Below are positions 25,990 to 38,774 of a stretch of DNA of 64,000 bases, in pieces. The stretch is from Heligmosomoides polygyrus polygyrus. Its lineage: Eukaryota; Nematoda; Chromadorea; Rhabditida; Heligmosomidae. The notes beneath the pieces are model-generated. The model worked only from the letters and a program-made list of their open reading frames with translations. It did not search any database and was not told where the DNA came from. Made by a program: the position numbers and the translations under genes. Every line of letters begins with the position of its first letter. Within the stretch, counting starts at the first letter, position 1. The stretch is taken from contig OX377205.1 in assembly GCA_947396885.1 (NCBI GenBank), forward strand, positions 65,134,969 to 65,198,968, read 5' to 3'.

Positions 25990-26230
25990 GCCGTGCCGGT
26001 CCTATCTCCCCTCGCCCGCTCTATTAGTGGCCTCCCATCGCCGGACAATTAGGGCCGTCCGAATGGCGCGCATTGTTCTCACAATAGACTTTTGCGTTGC
26101 CTGAGCTTCAAGAGGTCACATCGAGCTCTTGCCGGTCCAGCGCCACCGGTCTCTAATTGAATTATTAACAATTTGTTGCTGCATCCGATATGCGATGTCG
26201 CTTCACTATGGAAATGAGCATAAATTAACG
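25990..26230. promoter_or_regulatory. GC-rich island with SOX, nuclear-receptor and homeodomain motifs
   Basis: It contains an inverted SOX-type pair (ATTGT at 26072-26076 and ACAAT at 26081-26085), an AGGTCA half-site at 26113-26118, and TCTAATTGAATTATTAAC near 26150, which offers several homeodomain cores. Clusters like this are typical of developmental enhancers. It follows the candidate exon at 25836-25986. Confidence 0.3.
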
Positions 26231-26789
26231 GCGCACCCTCAACAATGAGGACGAAACGGTCGGAGGGAAAGAGCACCGGAAGAGCACCTGGAGGACAACG
26301 GGGAATTGTTCTGTCACTGAATTCAACGTGAAGGGGAGAGACCTATGTCTAGGTACAAAATATACATAAAAGAGCACGGCAGATCGCCATATGGCGAAGT
26401 CAACCCTGTAGAGGATCTTCTGGGAAGTATATTTACGACGAGGGAGTACTCTAACAATGAGGCATGTTGACTTCTCACTACTATGCACATGCGTATCTAC
26501 CATGTCTTGTGTCGTGGCTACAACTTAAATGTGTATTTGAACTAAACGATGGATTGCGGCTGTCAATCCCTGAGCAAGTTAGTGCACTACACACCTTTCC
26601 CAAAGGAATCTGGTGCTAATTCAGCGACCCCGAAGAAAGGGAGGTTCGGCAGGCGTAATCGGAAACGAGTGTGCGGTGTGTGGTGTGTTGCGTATGTTCA
26701 CAAAAAAATATACAAGGTTAGGTATCCTCTGCTAAGGAGCGTAGCAAAACTGAAAGATGTCAGAATGTAGTTAATAATAAAACACAAAG

Positions 26790-26995
26790 GATAACGTTGC
26801 CCAATCCCTCTTAGGATGCGCCAGCGCATTCTACTTCTACGGGTTGTCGCGGAGGCGATTTGAATGCGCATTTGGTCATACAATGAGTTGCGGTGACCAG
26901 CCAAGGCTGGACAAGGCATATTTACATCTTTCCCAGACAAGTTTGGTAGCCAACCACCCTTGCATTCTTCCAGGGGTGGACGAAGTCTGGGTGGA
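26790..26995 (-). mobile_element. SINE family A copy, 5'-truncated
   Basis: GGATGCGCCAGCGCATTCTA and TTCCCAGACAAGTTTGGTA match the 54163-54430 copy closely. The tRNA-like head is absent. Confidence 0.8.
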
Positions 26996-27419
26996 TAAGA
27001 CATCAACTTTTTAAGTTCTCGGAAGGGTAGGTCACTAATCACTGCGCACAACTATGTCCAGGAATAACATTCCATAACGACACTTCTGTTAAGACAGTGC
27101 CTGAAGGTTTCCTATGGTGCTCATCTTGATCTCGGCCTGTCCGCTTACATCAAAGTGAGCAGTCTAGGATCATTGGTACACGGTTCCAGTCATCGCAACT
27201 CGCGACGCACGCCAATATTTTGGAAGCTAATTTTAAACTGGGAAAATGAGCTTGCCTTCAGGCGCCTTGTCCCTGTAAAAAAATAACCAGCGCAAGGTGT
27301 GAATGGGGCTAAGGGTGGCTATAACTAGGTGAGCAGTGCCAAAAAGGGTCTCTCTCGGCAATATGCAGTCACCTATGGCGTGCAAGGTTTTCCAAGTGTC
27401 GTCGGCACTCCTTTTCAGC

Positions 27420-27960
27420 GGCGAAGAAGTTCGGGCGAAGGCCGCAATAGCACAGGTATCGGTGATGGATCGGCTATTCGTCACGCCGAGTACGGTGGAT
27501 TGTGCGGGCGCAATTAGACCGCAGCGCCCGCTATCGTCTCGCCGCTCGGCTGCATCTCTTGCTCGCGGCTCTAATAATTGAGGCGAACGCGCCGATTCAC
27601 AACGACCGTCTTCGTCGTCGTCGACTGTGCGCGCGTGTCGCGGAGGCGCTGTCAATCATCATCGCGACGACGTGTACAACCACCGCTCGCTGTCATCCGA
27701 GTAGGAACCGAGCGAGTGAGCGGCGTTTACCGCAAAAGGCAAGGCAAGCCGGACCTCGCCGCCAACATGCATCTATCATCATTCGACGCTAATTTCGCGC
27801 ACCTTATTGTCGGTGTCATCTCCAGTGGCCGCAGCACGAACGTCGGCGGCTCGGGCGAAGATCGAGGGAGGAACTTCGCGGGCCAGTGTAGTCATATGAG
27901 TGAGCGGACGAGAGCTAGGATCTGCTAACTGGCGGGAAGCAGCTACCTCAAGAGGCAAGC
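27420..27960. promoter_or_regulatory. CpG-rich island with a perfect PBX-MEIS site
   Basis: CTGTCAATCA at 27649-27658 is, on the minus strand, TGATTGACAG, the consensus PBX-MEIS/PREP decamer. TAATAATTGA near 27570 and CAATTAGACC near 27508 are homeodomain-like. Three frames on each strand are open for long stretches, including a 140-codon minus-strand frame (27233-27655) without recognisable content. Confidence 0.35.
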
Positions 27961-29459
27961 GTGGCTGTGGTGAAGAGTTGGACTTTCTCCTTCTCTTCCA
28001 CTCTGTCATCCGTTTCAATCGAGACAGGTAGCGACTCATCGAGTTCGTCAAAGAAGAATGGCCTTGTTGCATCAGCATCGCGAAGGAACGGTGAGCACGG
28101 AAGTGCTGTCTCCAGCTGCTCCCTGAGCGTATGCTGTACCTTTCGTATACTGTACTGTTTGAAAAGAAGAGAAATCCGTGAATATTTTTGCTCCCAAATT
28201 GTCAGTCAGCACTCAATGAGCTAGGCCTATCTTATCTCGAAGTTTTTGAAGGCGAAATCTGAACCCACATTTCCACGTATAAATTCGGTTTGAACCTCGA
28301 GAGGGTACAGCTTGATGTGATTGATATTCGATACCAGACAGATGCAACCTTTACATTTGTCCACGTAGTATTATAAATACATTGCGGATGAAGAATTCAA
28401 TAAGGCTTAATGTAGTTCAGGAGGATTCCTGTCCGTCAGTATAGGAGCAAGCTCTGAACGCTGACAGTCGTCCAAGTTTCCATGTGTGGATGCTGATAGC
28501 AGATTCATTTCATAAAAAATTTCTTCATACCCTTCCGCATAGCTCCGTATTTATTACTCACTGGAGCCGGCCGCGTAGGCATACTACATTTTGGGGTAGT
28601 CCGCGCTTTCAAAAACGTAGATCAGAATCAGTAGGCGAAATTCGGCTGCCAAAACAATGGCAGAATCCTAAGAGTGCCATTCACTTTTAAAATTTGCGTT
28701 GTGCGCTTCCATTCTTGCATTTGAGAGCGAATTCAACAGCGTCTGACCTAGACAGCGACTATGGAGGCCATCGATCCGTATTCGTAGGTACAGGATCACA
28801 TGCTACACACGTGGAATATGTAGGCACATAGAAGTAGGAGTAAGATCACCTTTGAACTACGGTTTTCCTTTCGTTCGCTGGTATTTGACAGTGGCAAACC
28901 TTAAACTGTGCGTCTCTCTTTTGAAGAAAATTGTGAATAGTTCAAACCCGCTCGTAAACGAGACCAAGTCCGCACTTCTCAGTGAATGCAGAAGCTCAAC
29001 ACAGCTTATCGTGAAGAACTCGCAACCATCTCGATGTGGTCGGCGCAACAACGGTAACGGTCACCGCTTATGCAACAGCGTTTCTCGACCTTTAAAAAAG
29101 CACCCTTGCTGGATAGTTTTGAAGCTGTAATATCCCAGCTGCCGCGAAGGCAGGGCTTTCGCCACCCAACTTATCTGGAGAAGGGCTTTTCTTCTACTTC
29201 ACAATGCTCAGGCATTTTGGAAATGTGAGGACATTCTTACCATTAGTACTACCCTCTTCGTTCTGTGATTACCAGTAGAATTAAACGAGTCGCTTGAGAA
29301 AATTGTGACACAACAGACACTTGGCCGTGTCCTTTGCACAGCGTGTTGACATGGGGTCATGAAGTGACATCAGAGAGTAAGGACGAGGGATCGATCCTCG
29401 ACGGTGTGATAGGAAGAAGTGTCCGTTCGCTGATCGGCAAGTCACTCGCCGCCAGGAAG
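27961..29459. other. No gene recognised
   Basis: The frames at 27961-28224 and 28852-29130 lack splice-site or domain support. Confidence 0.45.
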
Positions 29460-29800
29460 CTGCAAGTTACGGTGACGAAGAACGGTGGGCGACTGCGGTC
29501 AATGCTAAGATGATCGTGTTCACTCCGGCGCGGTTGGCCAGAAGCAGGCAGCAGCAGCAGCAGTTGGCTGTTTGATCGAGAGCGTCAATGTTTGAGTGCG
29601 GATAGATGTTAGCACACAATGAGCAGCATCCACCCGAGCAGTCACCACGATGCTCCTTCGATTCATCGCCACTTAAGCACACCCAATTCGCGATCCACCT
29701 CGGCATCCGTATGCCCTCCTGTTCGGCGCGTCTACGTACATACACGCGCAGCGCGAGAACTACTGCTCCTTGGGGATCGTCTGAGAGGGTTACTGTTCGG
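29460..29800. promoter_or_regulatory. GC-rich island with a CAG run
   Basis: The segment includes GGCAGCAGCAGCAGCAGTTG near 29548 and CG-rich DNA. Long frames exist on both strands. The minus frame 29467-29883 starts with a hydrophobic, signal-like stretch (MYVILFLLLC), but the same bases make a good splice acceptor (CTTCTGTTATGCAG), so its status is unclear. Confidence 0.25.
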
Positions 29801-31267
29801 CAGGTGGCAGAGCTGCAATGTCTGCATAACAGAAGAAAGAGGATAACGTACATGTTACGTACGTGCTGCGTGCGAGGAAACATGTGTACATCTCAGAGAG
29901 GAAAGAAAGGTTATGCAGATGGGACACCGTCGACAACATTTACAGATCCATTCCCGAGAGCACAAGTTGACCTGAGACTAGTACACCGGAAGCAAATCGT
30001 AGGAGTTAAGCGAAACGGAAAGCTTGTGTCTCTGCTAAGTACCAATACAGCACCAGAAGTTTGAACAATAAAGCATCAATTTAAATGAGAATATTGGTGA
30101 ACACGTGCGCGGATCTGCTTCGATTTTGCTGCTCCACGCGTTCCACTTCCCCCTCCCCCCCCCCCCAATATGCAAGCCAATGCGCTGTTCTTCATCGAAA
30201 CCCGTGCTCGAATTCTCCAACATTGGCTCTGGAAGATGCGTGGAGTTGCATGGTCAGGAGGCAGGCGAATCAGCAATCGATTCCTGATACCGCGCGAATT
30301 CAGGCTTCCTACCGACTGCGTCACCCGATCATATCGAAGTAGGTGAAGAGAGTACTGTTAGCGCTCAGCAGACTTCTGCGTGCAGATGGTGAAGCAATGT
30401 TAGGGATGGGATGTGACACCAAGCTATGCAGATTCCGCTCCTCCATATGCAACAGTGATCTCATCCTCACATGACGCCGCTATTTCTACCTTCCTGCTGA
30501 ATAGTCGGGCTCTTGCGCTGGCTTTCAGAGCATGCAAGCACCAAATCAAGAAAAACTAAAACAAGTAACGGATAAGCTTGAATTCTGTCTTCTATCCCTC
30601 GACTCCTCACTTGGTCTGCGCATATCATCGATGGCAAGTTTGAATAAAGGTGCGATTTCAACGATGACACCTCACGACGCATACTACTTACCAGCGCATC
30701 ACCATTCCTTCTAATCGTTATCTGTTTCATCAGGTCCCTAAAACCCATCTCCACCGGGTCGTTTCAAAGGGCTCTTTTTGCTAGAACGACAACATTCGCG
30801 TAAAATTTGTTATACTTGAAGACGAGGAAGTCGAGCAATGGTGAAGCCGTTGTGTTTCCCGGACATACCGAGAAATCCATTCATTTATGGCTACCGTCTA
30901 TCGAGTTCTAACCACATTACAAACGTAAATTCCTATTGGTTTCACCCATGCATCCTCCTCTCAATTGTTAGCTGCATGACTGATTGGACGTTCATCGCCT
31001 TACGTCCAGGGTTAAGCTTGAGCTTCGGGAATCGAGGGAGAGGGGGGGGAGAGAGGGGCGTACTCTCTCGGTTTTGGCTAGGGATTTTCTTCAATTATAG
31101 ATTGTTAGATGATCCTTGTATATATTAATAAGTTATTTTTTCCAGGCGTGGCTACGACAAAGCGGAGAAATAAAAGCACTTGCGTTTGCTGGAGTTGAAA
31201 AAATAGGATTGAGCATCAAAAAATTAATGTCAGTTATTGTACAGCAAAGAATAAAGATTTCCTGTCC
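29801..31267. other. No gene recognised
   Basis: Contains a C-rich tract near 30160 and a G-rich tract near 31040. The 152-codon plus frame that begins at 29606 extends to 30064 but shows no recognisable domain. Confidence 0.4.
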
Positions 31268-33481
31268 ACAGATTTGGAGTCAGTGAGGGGTTTTCATTTT
31301 TCTCAGACCTTCCCAGGACGTCATGGACACGGTAACCTTCTGCCTGAAGGAGCGACATCTACTTCCAAAATTACACTCTATAAATTTTAAGTGTTAATTA
31401 CTGAGGACGATCTAAGTGCTTTCCTTACAAGATTTTTGAAGTGCTCTTCGAATCGATGACAGAATGGCACCGGTCTTGCCTCGAAAAAGTTCCTCTCCTC
31501 TGCAGGAAAGAGCATCAAAAAGTGTAATCGTACCGTACAAAACTTTAAGCCCGTTTGACACATAGTGACAAAACTATGTTTCTCTGAAACGATATTCTAT
31601 ATGACCAGACGTCTCGATTTACCGAAAAAATATAAAATAAACAATAAATAATACAATAAACAATGAAATAACAAAAAATATAAATAAACACTAATCACAT
31701 AAAAGATGTTACTTTTAGAGCCTGCTCTTTAAAGCACAGAAAATGCATTTACTAAGGCTTTATGAATTTTCCAGGAGCCCCAAAAAATCTCCGAGTTACG
31801 GCAGTTTATGTGCGGCTACTGCGTTCTTTGACATGATCGATCGCAGTTGAAGGATGGATGGACTCCTCGCTGAAAATACTTTCTGCCTTCTGAAGGGAGG
31901 AGGATAGAGAGTGGAATTGTACCATATAAAATTTTAAGTCGTGCTTATTATACAGTAAAAAACAAAGCTTCTCTGCTGCGACGACGATATGATTGGGATG
32001 GATCGGATACCTAATTCTCGTTTTTCATGAAAAAATTATTTTTTTAGCCGAAGCAGACCACCCATACGAATGAAATTCTGCTACAAAAACTTCCAAGACC
32101 TGATCAATTCAGAGTGGAAAATCATGATTTTCTAAATCGAACAGGTTGAGTGCGACCTCTGGTCGACTTTGCATCAACATCATCGGCATAAAATTTAACG
32201 TTCACAAAAGGTTCATAACTCGGTAAGTTTTTCGAATTTTGAAAAATTCGCTAGCTTTTCAAAAGCTTAAAGAAAAACGCTTTTCTACCGTGTAAGAAGT
32301 ATTTTCTAAAAAACGATAATTCATACGCGGCGGATGGTTCAATTTTTCGAGCGATAAAAAATTGAAGTGACTTCACAGAAATGCTCATAGCTCCGTAAGT
32401 TTTTTAAAGTTTCGAAGTTACGCTAGCTTATCTCAAACTTTCTCGCTTTTAAGGCAACGTTCTTCAAAAATTTGGGTCCAATTTCTGGTCGGTTTTGCAA
32501 AAATACGTGCCGAAAATCGAACCTCCCTCGCGCGCATGAAGGCACTTTTTTGGAAATCGGTTCTTATACGGTAAGAAAGCATACTTGTTGTTTTTTTTGA
32601 TGAGCTAGGTCGTGAACTGAATCTCGGATCAACTCTTCACCGTCGTCAACGGAGTGCTCCCTCTTCCAAAATTAGAGGAAAAGCGCTTCTTTTTGGTTAT
32701 AAACACGCTTTCTAAAAAAGGGTCTTCATGCACGGCAGAGAGGGATCGATTTTCGGTACGTATTTTCGCGAAATGGCCAGAAACTGCACCCATCCCGCCG
32801 CGCACGAAGACCCCGTTTTCGGAGACCCCTCCCTACATAGCGAGAAAGCGCTTTTGTTCTAGCTTTCGAAAAACTAGCGAAATTTTCAAAATTCGAAAAA
32901 CTTACCGAGTTATGAATCTTTTTGTGAACGTTCAATTTTACGCTCCGATGACGATGGTGCAAAGTCGACCAGAGGTCGGATTCAGCCTGTTCGATCCAGA
33001 AAATCTTGCTTTTTCCAGTGTGAATTGATCAGGCTAGGAGGTTTTTGTGGCAGAATTTTATCCGTATGGGTGGGCTGGTTCGGCTAAAAAGTAATTTTTT
33101 CATGAAAAAACGAGAATTGTGTATATGATCCATCCTAATCATATCGTCATCGCAGCTCCATCATCACTGCGGAGAAGCCTTTTTTGTTGCTGGACGATAC
33201 ACAGGGCTTGGATTTTTGTAGGCTTCCTTTTGATTTTTTATGATGTTTCTTTAAGATGGCAGAACATTCCCGTGGGAAATCCATCGTCCCCCATTCGTTC
33301 GCCGCTGCGTAATCTATTCGATGAGCGCTTCAAAAAACTATAAGGAAAGCACTTGAGTCGTCATCAGAATTTAACACTCAAAATTATATAAAACAACTTC
33401 GGAACACAGTTTCAGATGCAGATGTCGCTCCTTCAGGTAGAAAAATGTGTCATGTCCATGACGTCCTGAAAAAAATCTGTA
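31268..33481. mobile_element. 2.2-kb inverted-repeat (foldback) element
   Basis: The left arm (about 31268-32560) and right arm (about 32715-33481) are imperfect reverse complements. CAGGACGTCATGGACA near 31313 matches TGTCCATGACGTCCTG near 33452. CTTTGCATCAACATCATCGG near 32168 pairs with CCGATGACGATGGTGCAAAG near 32945. TTCATGAAAAAATTATTTTT near 32025 pairs with the block near 33095. The left arm is longer because it holds a diverged internal direct repeat (about 31505-31610 and 31895-32000). A 124-codon open frame at 32654-33028 lies inside the repeat and looks incidental. No transposase is visible. If transcribed, it would fold into long double-stranded RNA. Confidence 0.8.
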
Positions 33482-35306
33482 CATATTGAACGGTGATGAC
33501 TGTAAGACTGCTACAAGAAAATCTTTATTTTGAATATCGAAAAATAGCGTTCAAAACTTCAAAGAATTTTACTGTGTTATCAAAGTATGCATTGTTCAGT
33601 GACTTTTTTCAATGTTTTCTTCAGTGTCGAAGCCGCACCTAAAAAGAAGAACCAAGGGTTCAAAATGCACATAAAATCTTGAAGAAACCAAGACATGTAC
33701 AAGGAATAAAACAATTATCTGCTCTCAATCTGATAAGAATAAAAAGGGCTGCTCATACGGGACGGCGGACCATACATATGGCGAAGACAGCTTGGGATAG
33801 ATATACATAGATTATTTGAATGTTGCCAGACAGAAATTGCAATCTAGAAATGAGCGCTTCATAGTTATAGGCAAAGGTGTCAGATCTTGCACCATTGAAA
33901 AAGCCTTTGCAGAGGGAAAAGCTGTGCATATCTGTTTAGCACTTGGCTGAAAGCTTCTTCTAAAACCATTGTGCTATGTATGCATGTAGCGAAACGTGTG
34001 AGAGTGCTTCTCTAGATCTCCGCTTTTAAACATCATGTGGTGACGGGGAACTAAGCCTAAGCCATGTGGATGCCTTGGCCATGCCTTCTTCCATGGACAG
34101 TGAGACACTGAAAATCATACATTTCTTGAGAAAGTCACACAACTCCTCCCATGGTGTCTTCAGTTTGAAGTCTGAAAGAAGGTTTCTAGAAAACAGTAGA
34201 AGAAGAGCAGAGCTTTTGGTAGGTGCAGTGCATTGCATGTTGAAATTCTTTTTTAGTGTAATGGGCTCACAGTCACGATCTCATCATTCTGAAACCGTAC
34301 TACTGTCAACGCAAAAGGAGGGATTTAGCGATGAGGTACCAATTCGCGAAACTCCTTAATGCCACAGTAAAACGCCTGATCCGAAGGTTGAAATGAAAGA
34401 GCAGGAAGTTGGAATGGGGAAGGCATGCAAGCGATGAACGACAGTTAGGAACTGCACCAATTATGTGCAAGTAAGCTTCGTTGATGTCCTCGACCTCATA
34501 TAATAGGCACGTTGATCCGATGAATTTCTGACGCCCGCTTAAAACCCGAATGAAATCCTTTCTTCACTTCAACTATCTATATCCCTGCGGCGAGGAAGTA
34601 ATTTTCGCCCTTGTCTTTGTTAGACCCCAAATTGGGTTGAGGGCAGCTAGCGGAATGGAGGGTCTATAGCATTGAGGAATTAGTGACAAAGAGGAAGAAC
34701 GTCGCACCTTTTTCAGCTGAACATAGTTTCTACAGGCTCTTTCTGTACTTGATGTAACTGTCTACATTGATCCAGCTCTTATTCTTTCTTAATGAGCTCT
34801 CTCAACCAGAGTTTGGATACTAGTTGCTTCCCGCGAGGAGGTTAGACCCACCGAGCTACGCTCCCAGCTTCGTTTCACTATATCAAATGTTTCAGGAGCT
34901 GAAAATTCGAAGCGAATTGGTTTCACAGTGAAGAAGCCGCTTGCTCTCACTAGCCGGTAGAACTGACCCTGAGCGCAGTGAAAATAGGTATTCTAGGCCA
35001 ACCAGGTTGGTAGTGGTAGCATTTCTTTGGACAGTCGCTGAGAATGTAATGGCCCAGGTGGAACCACAGGTTTGAAGCGCTATACCGTGTTTTGCATACC
35101 GAGCACCAACTCAAACCGCTTCCACGGTATCAGCTAGAACCGGAGTGGTTTACCTTTCGATGCACGAGAAGGTGCTCACCTCTGAACATTAATGATAAGC
35201 ATCATATGATACAAGTTATTTAAACAGGTGCTCTTCAGTGACTTGACCTAAACGGCAACATTTATACCTAAGTAGGTCTAGTTGAGAAGGCTGATCTCAT
35301 TTAGAG
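33482..35306. other. No gene recognised
   Basis: Open frames at 34026-34359 overlap on opposite strands and are not recognised. A weak tRNA-like A box (GTAGCTCGGTGG, minus, near 34855) has no B box. Confidence 0.45.
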
Positions 35307-35606
35307 ATGGTCTCATTTCCGCCCAGTAATACCAATTCTCAGCCAAACTCTGACGTTGTCTTCAACGCGCCGTACGACGACAAGCACCCCTACTACATCA
35401 AGATCATCAACTAAGCAATCCGTTTTATAGCTGGGAGTCGCCCATACTTCAAGATGACTTCCACGGCCTCTTTGGTGGTGAAATTCAAATTCCTTCAAAC
35501 TAAGTGCAACAAATGCAACGTCTTAGACCTCGACTCCTTGCCGGCCGGCGCAGTTCTGCCGCTTGGATGTGGCCGTATCGGTGACAACTATGTTCGGACG
35601 AGCTGA
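35307..35606 (+). pseudogene. Major sperm protein (MSP) pseudogene
   Basis: From ATG 35307 the frame encodes 35 residues ending in [17 protein letters not shown], matching the start of nematode MSPs, where PP...QP...[17 protein letters not shown] is nearly invariant. MSP is the small cytoskeletal protein that assembles into fibres in amoeboid nematode sperm and also acts as a secreted signal. Immediately after IIN there is an in-frame TAA at 35412-35414, where MSPs normally continue with SSARRIGY. The same frame then stays open to TGA 35604-35606. It holds weak MSP-like pieces (NVLDLDSLPAGAVLPLGCG, and GDNYVRTS, which recalls GDGMVRRK). The total of about 100 codons is a little short of the usual 126-127. 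The stop falls between coding segments and has no GT donor, so readthrough splicing is not apparent. CTCATTTAG at 35296-35304 could be a splice acceptor. A broken copy of a multigene family is the best call. Confidence 0.7.
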
Positions 35607-36773
35607 AGCGAGTAATGTTTATGCGGGGCTTAAATTGAATCTATAACACGAAGGCCTCGTCTTTGATTACACCGCCAATCGTCGCCGTGACGGCCAATTT
35701 CGTATAAATATAAACACGAGACTTGAGAGTGCCAACAGCACGGCCATGGGGCAAACGGACGACTGCATTCAGGCTGCGTGAGCGACACGTTTTTTCCCTT
35801 TCGAGGAAAGCCTGGATTTGGTTCGAGGACAAAATCGAATTTCTGTCGCAGTGGCTCTTCGTGTACACTTCAGCAGAGTCATAGGAAGAGCGGTTATGCT
35901 GCAGAAGGGGCTGATGGGGGATATGCTGAGTTCCAGCGAGGAAAGAGAACGGGGAACAGATTCATAGATGTGAGTGTAATAGCCGTGAAATGCGGTTAGA
36001 CGAAAAATTGCCACAGTCTGTGCCCTGATTCAAGAGGGTTCGGAACTGAAATTCTAAACGAACTTACTTCGCTGGAACCTAGCTGGAATATAAGGGATTC
36101 TTCAGAAAACACTACGTTGATAAACGTGTTGTGTACCTCTTCCTCCTTTTTCTTTTCAAGCAGTATGACCATGCAAGGTTATCGCGCTGTTAATTAGCTG
36201 GCAGGAGTGCCATTTTCAGAGCGAAAAACTCGAGCAGGAATTCAAACCGGGGTGAATAGCTTGTGATTGTAGTCATATCCTTTCAACAGCTGCACTAACG
36301 CGGATCATCGCAAACCATCAAAACCGCTGCAGAACCAGCATTAGCAGGAGCACGAGGGATCCCGAGCTCATATGGAGGTAGGCATTGTTAATACAGCTAT
36401 TCCCGGATTCCTTACATGATGGCTACTTTCCCTCGATTTTATGGGAGGATATGTTTCAAGCTGTGCAAAAGCCTCTCCTTCTATTAAAGGATTGCACATT
36501 CTATAATACATGGGTGTGAACTTACAACCGCTATACTCTCCAGAAGACACAAGAATGTAAGGGTTACACGCGCCCTAGTGGTTTCTACAGCTGAGTGGAC
36601 TTGTGGGGCTAAGAATGAGCTCTCAGCGGCGCCCCTAGTGTGGACAGATCGAACCCTTTGGCTTAGCTGGCGTTTCTTTCACATGGGCATTCAGTGCGCT
36701 CGAGAATTCCTTGCAACTACACATCACTAGGAGGCTATCGCAACGCTAAGTCCATGTGGCCCAGGTGTTACCT
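35607..36773. other. No gene recognised
   Basis: Overlapping short frames at 35641-36014 on both strands; nothing recognisable. Confidence 0.45.
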
Positions 36774-36774
36774 T

Positions 36775-36861
<87 letters not shown>

Positions 36862-36863
36862 TT
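36774..36863 (+). repeat. (TTTA)n microsatellite, about 22 units
   Basis: About 90 bp of uninterrupted ATTT/TTTA tetranucleotide repeat. The 61-codon open frame across it (runs of YLFI) is an artefact of the repeat. Confidence 0.97.
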
Positions 36864-38774
36864 CACAGCATGGTGGTAGCCGCGCAGATATTAAGGAGAC
36901 AAAAAAAGCAACACAAACATTAATAACTCAAACTTGAGGACTAAGTAGGCACCCATAAATGAGAACGGAAACAGTTGTAACAATGCAACGCTGGACAACA
37001 ATCAAGCGAGCGAATGCTCAGATAAACCTAAGAATATCTGAGTATATCTATTCTGCAGATATACTATGCTATATCTGGTATATAGTAAGTGTATCTACAG
37101 AATCGTCAGAAACAACAAAATATGTTTAAGTATCTCAAACCGAATACAACACAGCGCAGAATTAGACGGAAGCGGACAGCTTGTTGCACGTGCTATGCAG
37201 CGGACAAGAGCTTTCGAGATGTATTGTACGTACTCATAGCATATACACAGCTGTATGGGTCCTAGTCGGCTGGGCCAAGGTAACACCCCCCGCTCATGAG
37301 CGAAAGGTCCAAGCTTCTTGGTGCATTGGCTTGTCCATGAATATCATCCAGCTCGGTGATACGATAAGTATTATACCATCCACCCACCTACATGTAGCAC
37401 ATTCTAGCACATTCTTCAAACTGCCCCGGAGTTGGAATATTCACTTCCAAGAAATCGAGACAGGATAGGAATCACCTCTTGAAGATGTTCAGTTGGGCAT
37501 CTATTCCTTGGCAGTAATCGCTTAAAAAGTTGTATTAGGTCAAGTGGGAGCTAAGAAATCTGTTAAGGTTTGCATGCTACAGGCCTGGCTGCTTCACCTG
37601 CCATCAAAGGTCTTTTGAGATTCCGACCCCCGATTGCTTGTTCTCCTAAGACCTTTCTTCATGTGAAGAAACAGACTGCACGGAACACGGCTTTCATTCG
37701 TTATATTGCAAGTATAGTATTGTTTACTTGTAAACAGTTACTTGCTTGAAGACCTGTTTTGTGAACCACTGCGTAAAACATGGGATGTTTTAGTTGTGGA
37801 TTATGTAGAACGTGTCGTTTTTTTTTTTTGAAATGATTATTTTCATCTGTGGTTCGAAGAATGTGCAATACGTAAATGTGTGGAAAATGTGAAAAATGTA
37901 TTAGATGGATCATTCATACGAAAAACGCGAGTCCTCCAATAAAAGCTTTGCGATTACGATTGACTAGCTCTCGTTAAACTCCCCATAGAAGAGCCTTGGT
38001 GCATCCTAAACGTAACGATTGTCACCGCTGCTTTCCACTATGAGAGTCACTGTGCTGCATAGGTAGAACAATAAAGCAAAAGATACCCTCTGCACTACCT
38101 TAGAAAAGCATAATTGAAGACGATACTGGAAGCTGATCACACAACGGAATAAAAGCCTAATTCGGGGCGAAGACGACGGACTTTGCGCAACTTCACAACG
38201 AGGCCAATGTCTGATCAGGTGACAATTAGACCACCTCCTCTACTCCGACTGAATGGCCACCAGCCAGTCAGTCCGTCCGTGTCGCAGTAATCGGTAGTGA
38301 CAGCGCGAGTTTCATTGGCGCCCGATAGGATCAACAGGGAATCTCCAATTCGAAATCGTGGCCGAATTCAAGAGCAGCGGCCAAATGACAGGTCCCCCTT
38401 GTTAGATGGATTTATGTATAGCCATAGCCACGTTCTGCCATTGCTTCCGCCTTTGCACTCAATTAAGGCCTCGGATGTTCCACAGTCAGGGGATGATGAC
38501 CTGTCTTCTCTACTTCTAACCCACCATCGATCGAGCCCTACAAGTCATACGGTGCCCGGCAACTAACTATGTCAACGGATTCCTTTCTCGTCATCGAAAA
38601 TAGTGAGCATGGAGTACACTTTCGCGCTGGTTAGCGCTAACCTTTTCCAATAACATTTGCATAAAGCAGAAGGAAAGAGCGAAAATGTTGTGGAGGCATT
38701 CTGCAACTGCGAAACTGCTAGCGAATACGGTAAATTGTTCGCTTGTTTCTTGTATGTAGAGAGTTAATAATTCC
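36864..38774. other. No gene recognised
   Basis: AT-rich with small frames. A mildly GC-rich patch at 38210-38340 contains CAGCCAGTCAGTCCGTCCGT, similar to the island at 11150-11400. Confidence 0.45.

Noticed and set aside
27233..27655. 140-codon minus-strand frame as a gene
   Set aside because: It lies largely in a CpG island where all frames are open, and the translation has no known motif.
32654..33028. 124-codon plus-strand frame
   Set aside because: It lies within the right part of the large foldback element and reflects repeat sequence.
34840..34870. tRNA gene or SINE head (GTAGCTCGGTGG on the minus strand)
   Set aside because: There is an A-box-like stretch only; no B box lies at the right distance.
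36694..36879. Hydrophobic 61-codon protein
   Set aside because: It is a translation of the TTTA microsatellite.
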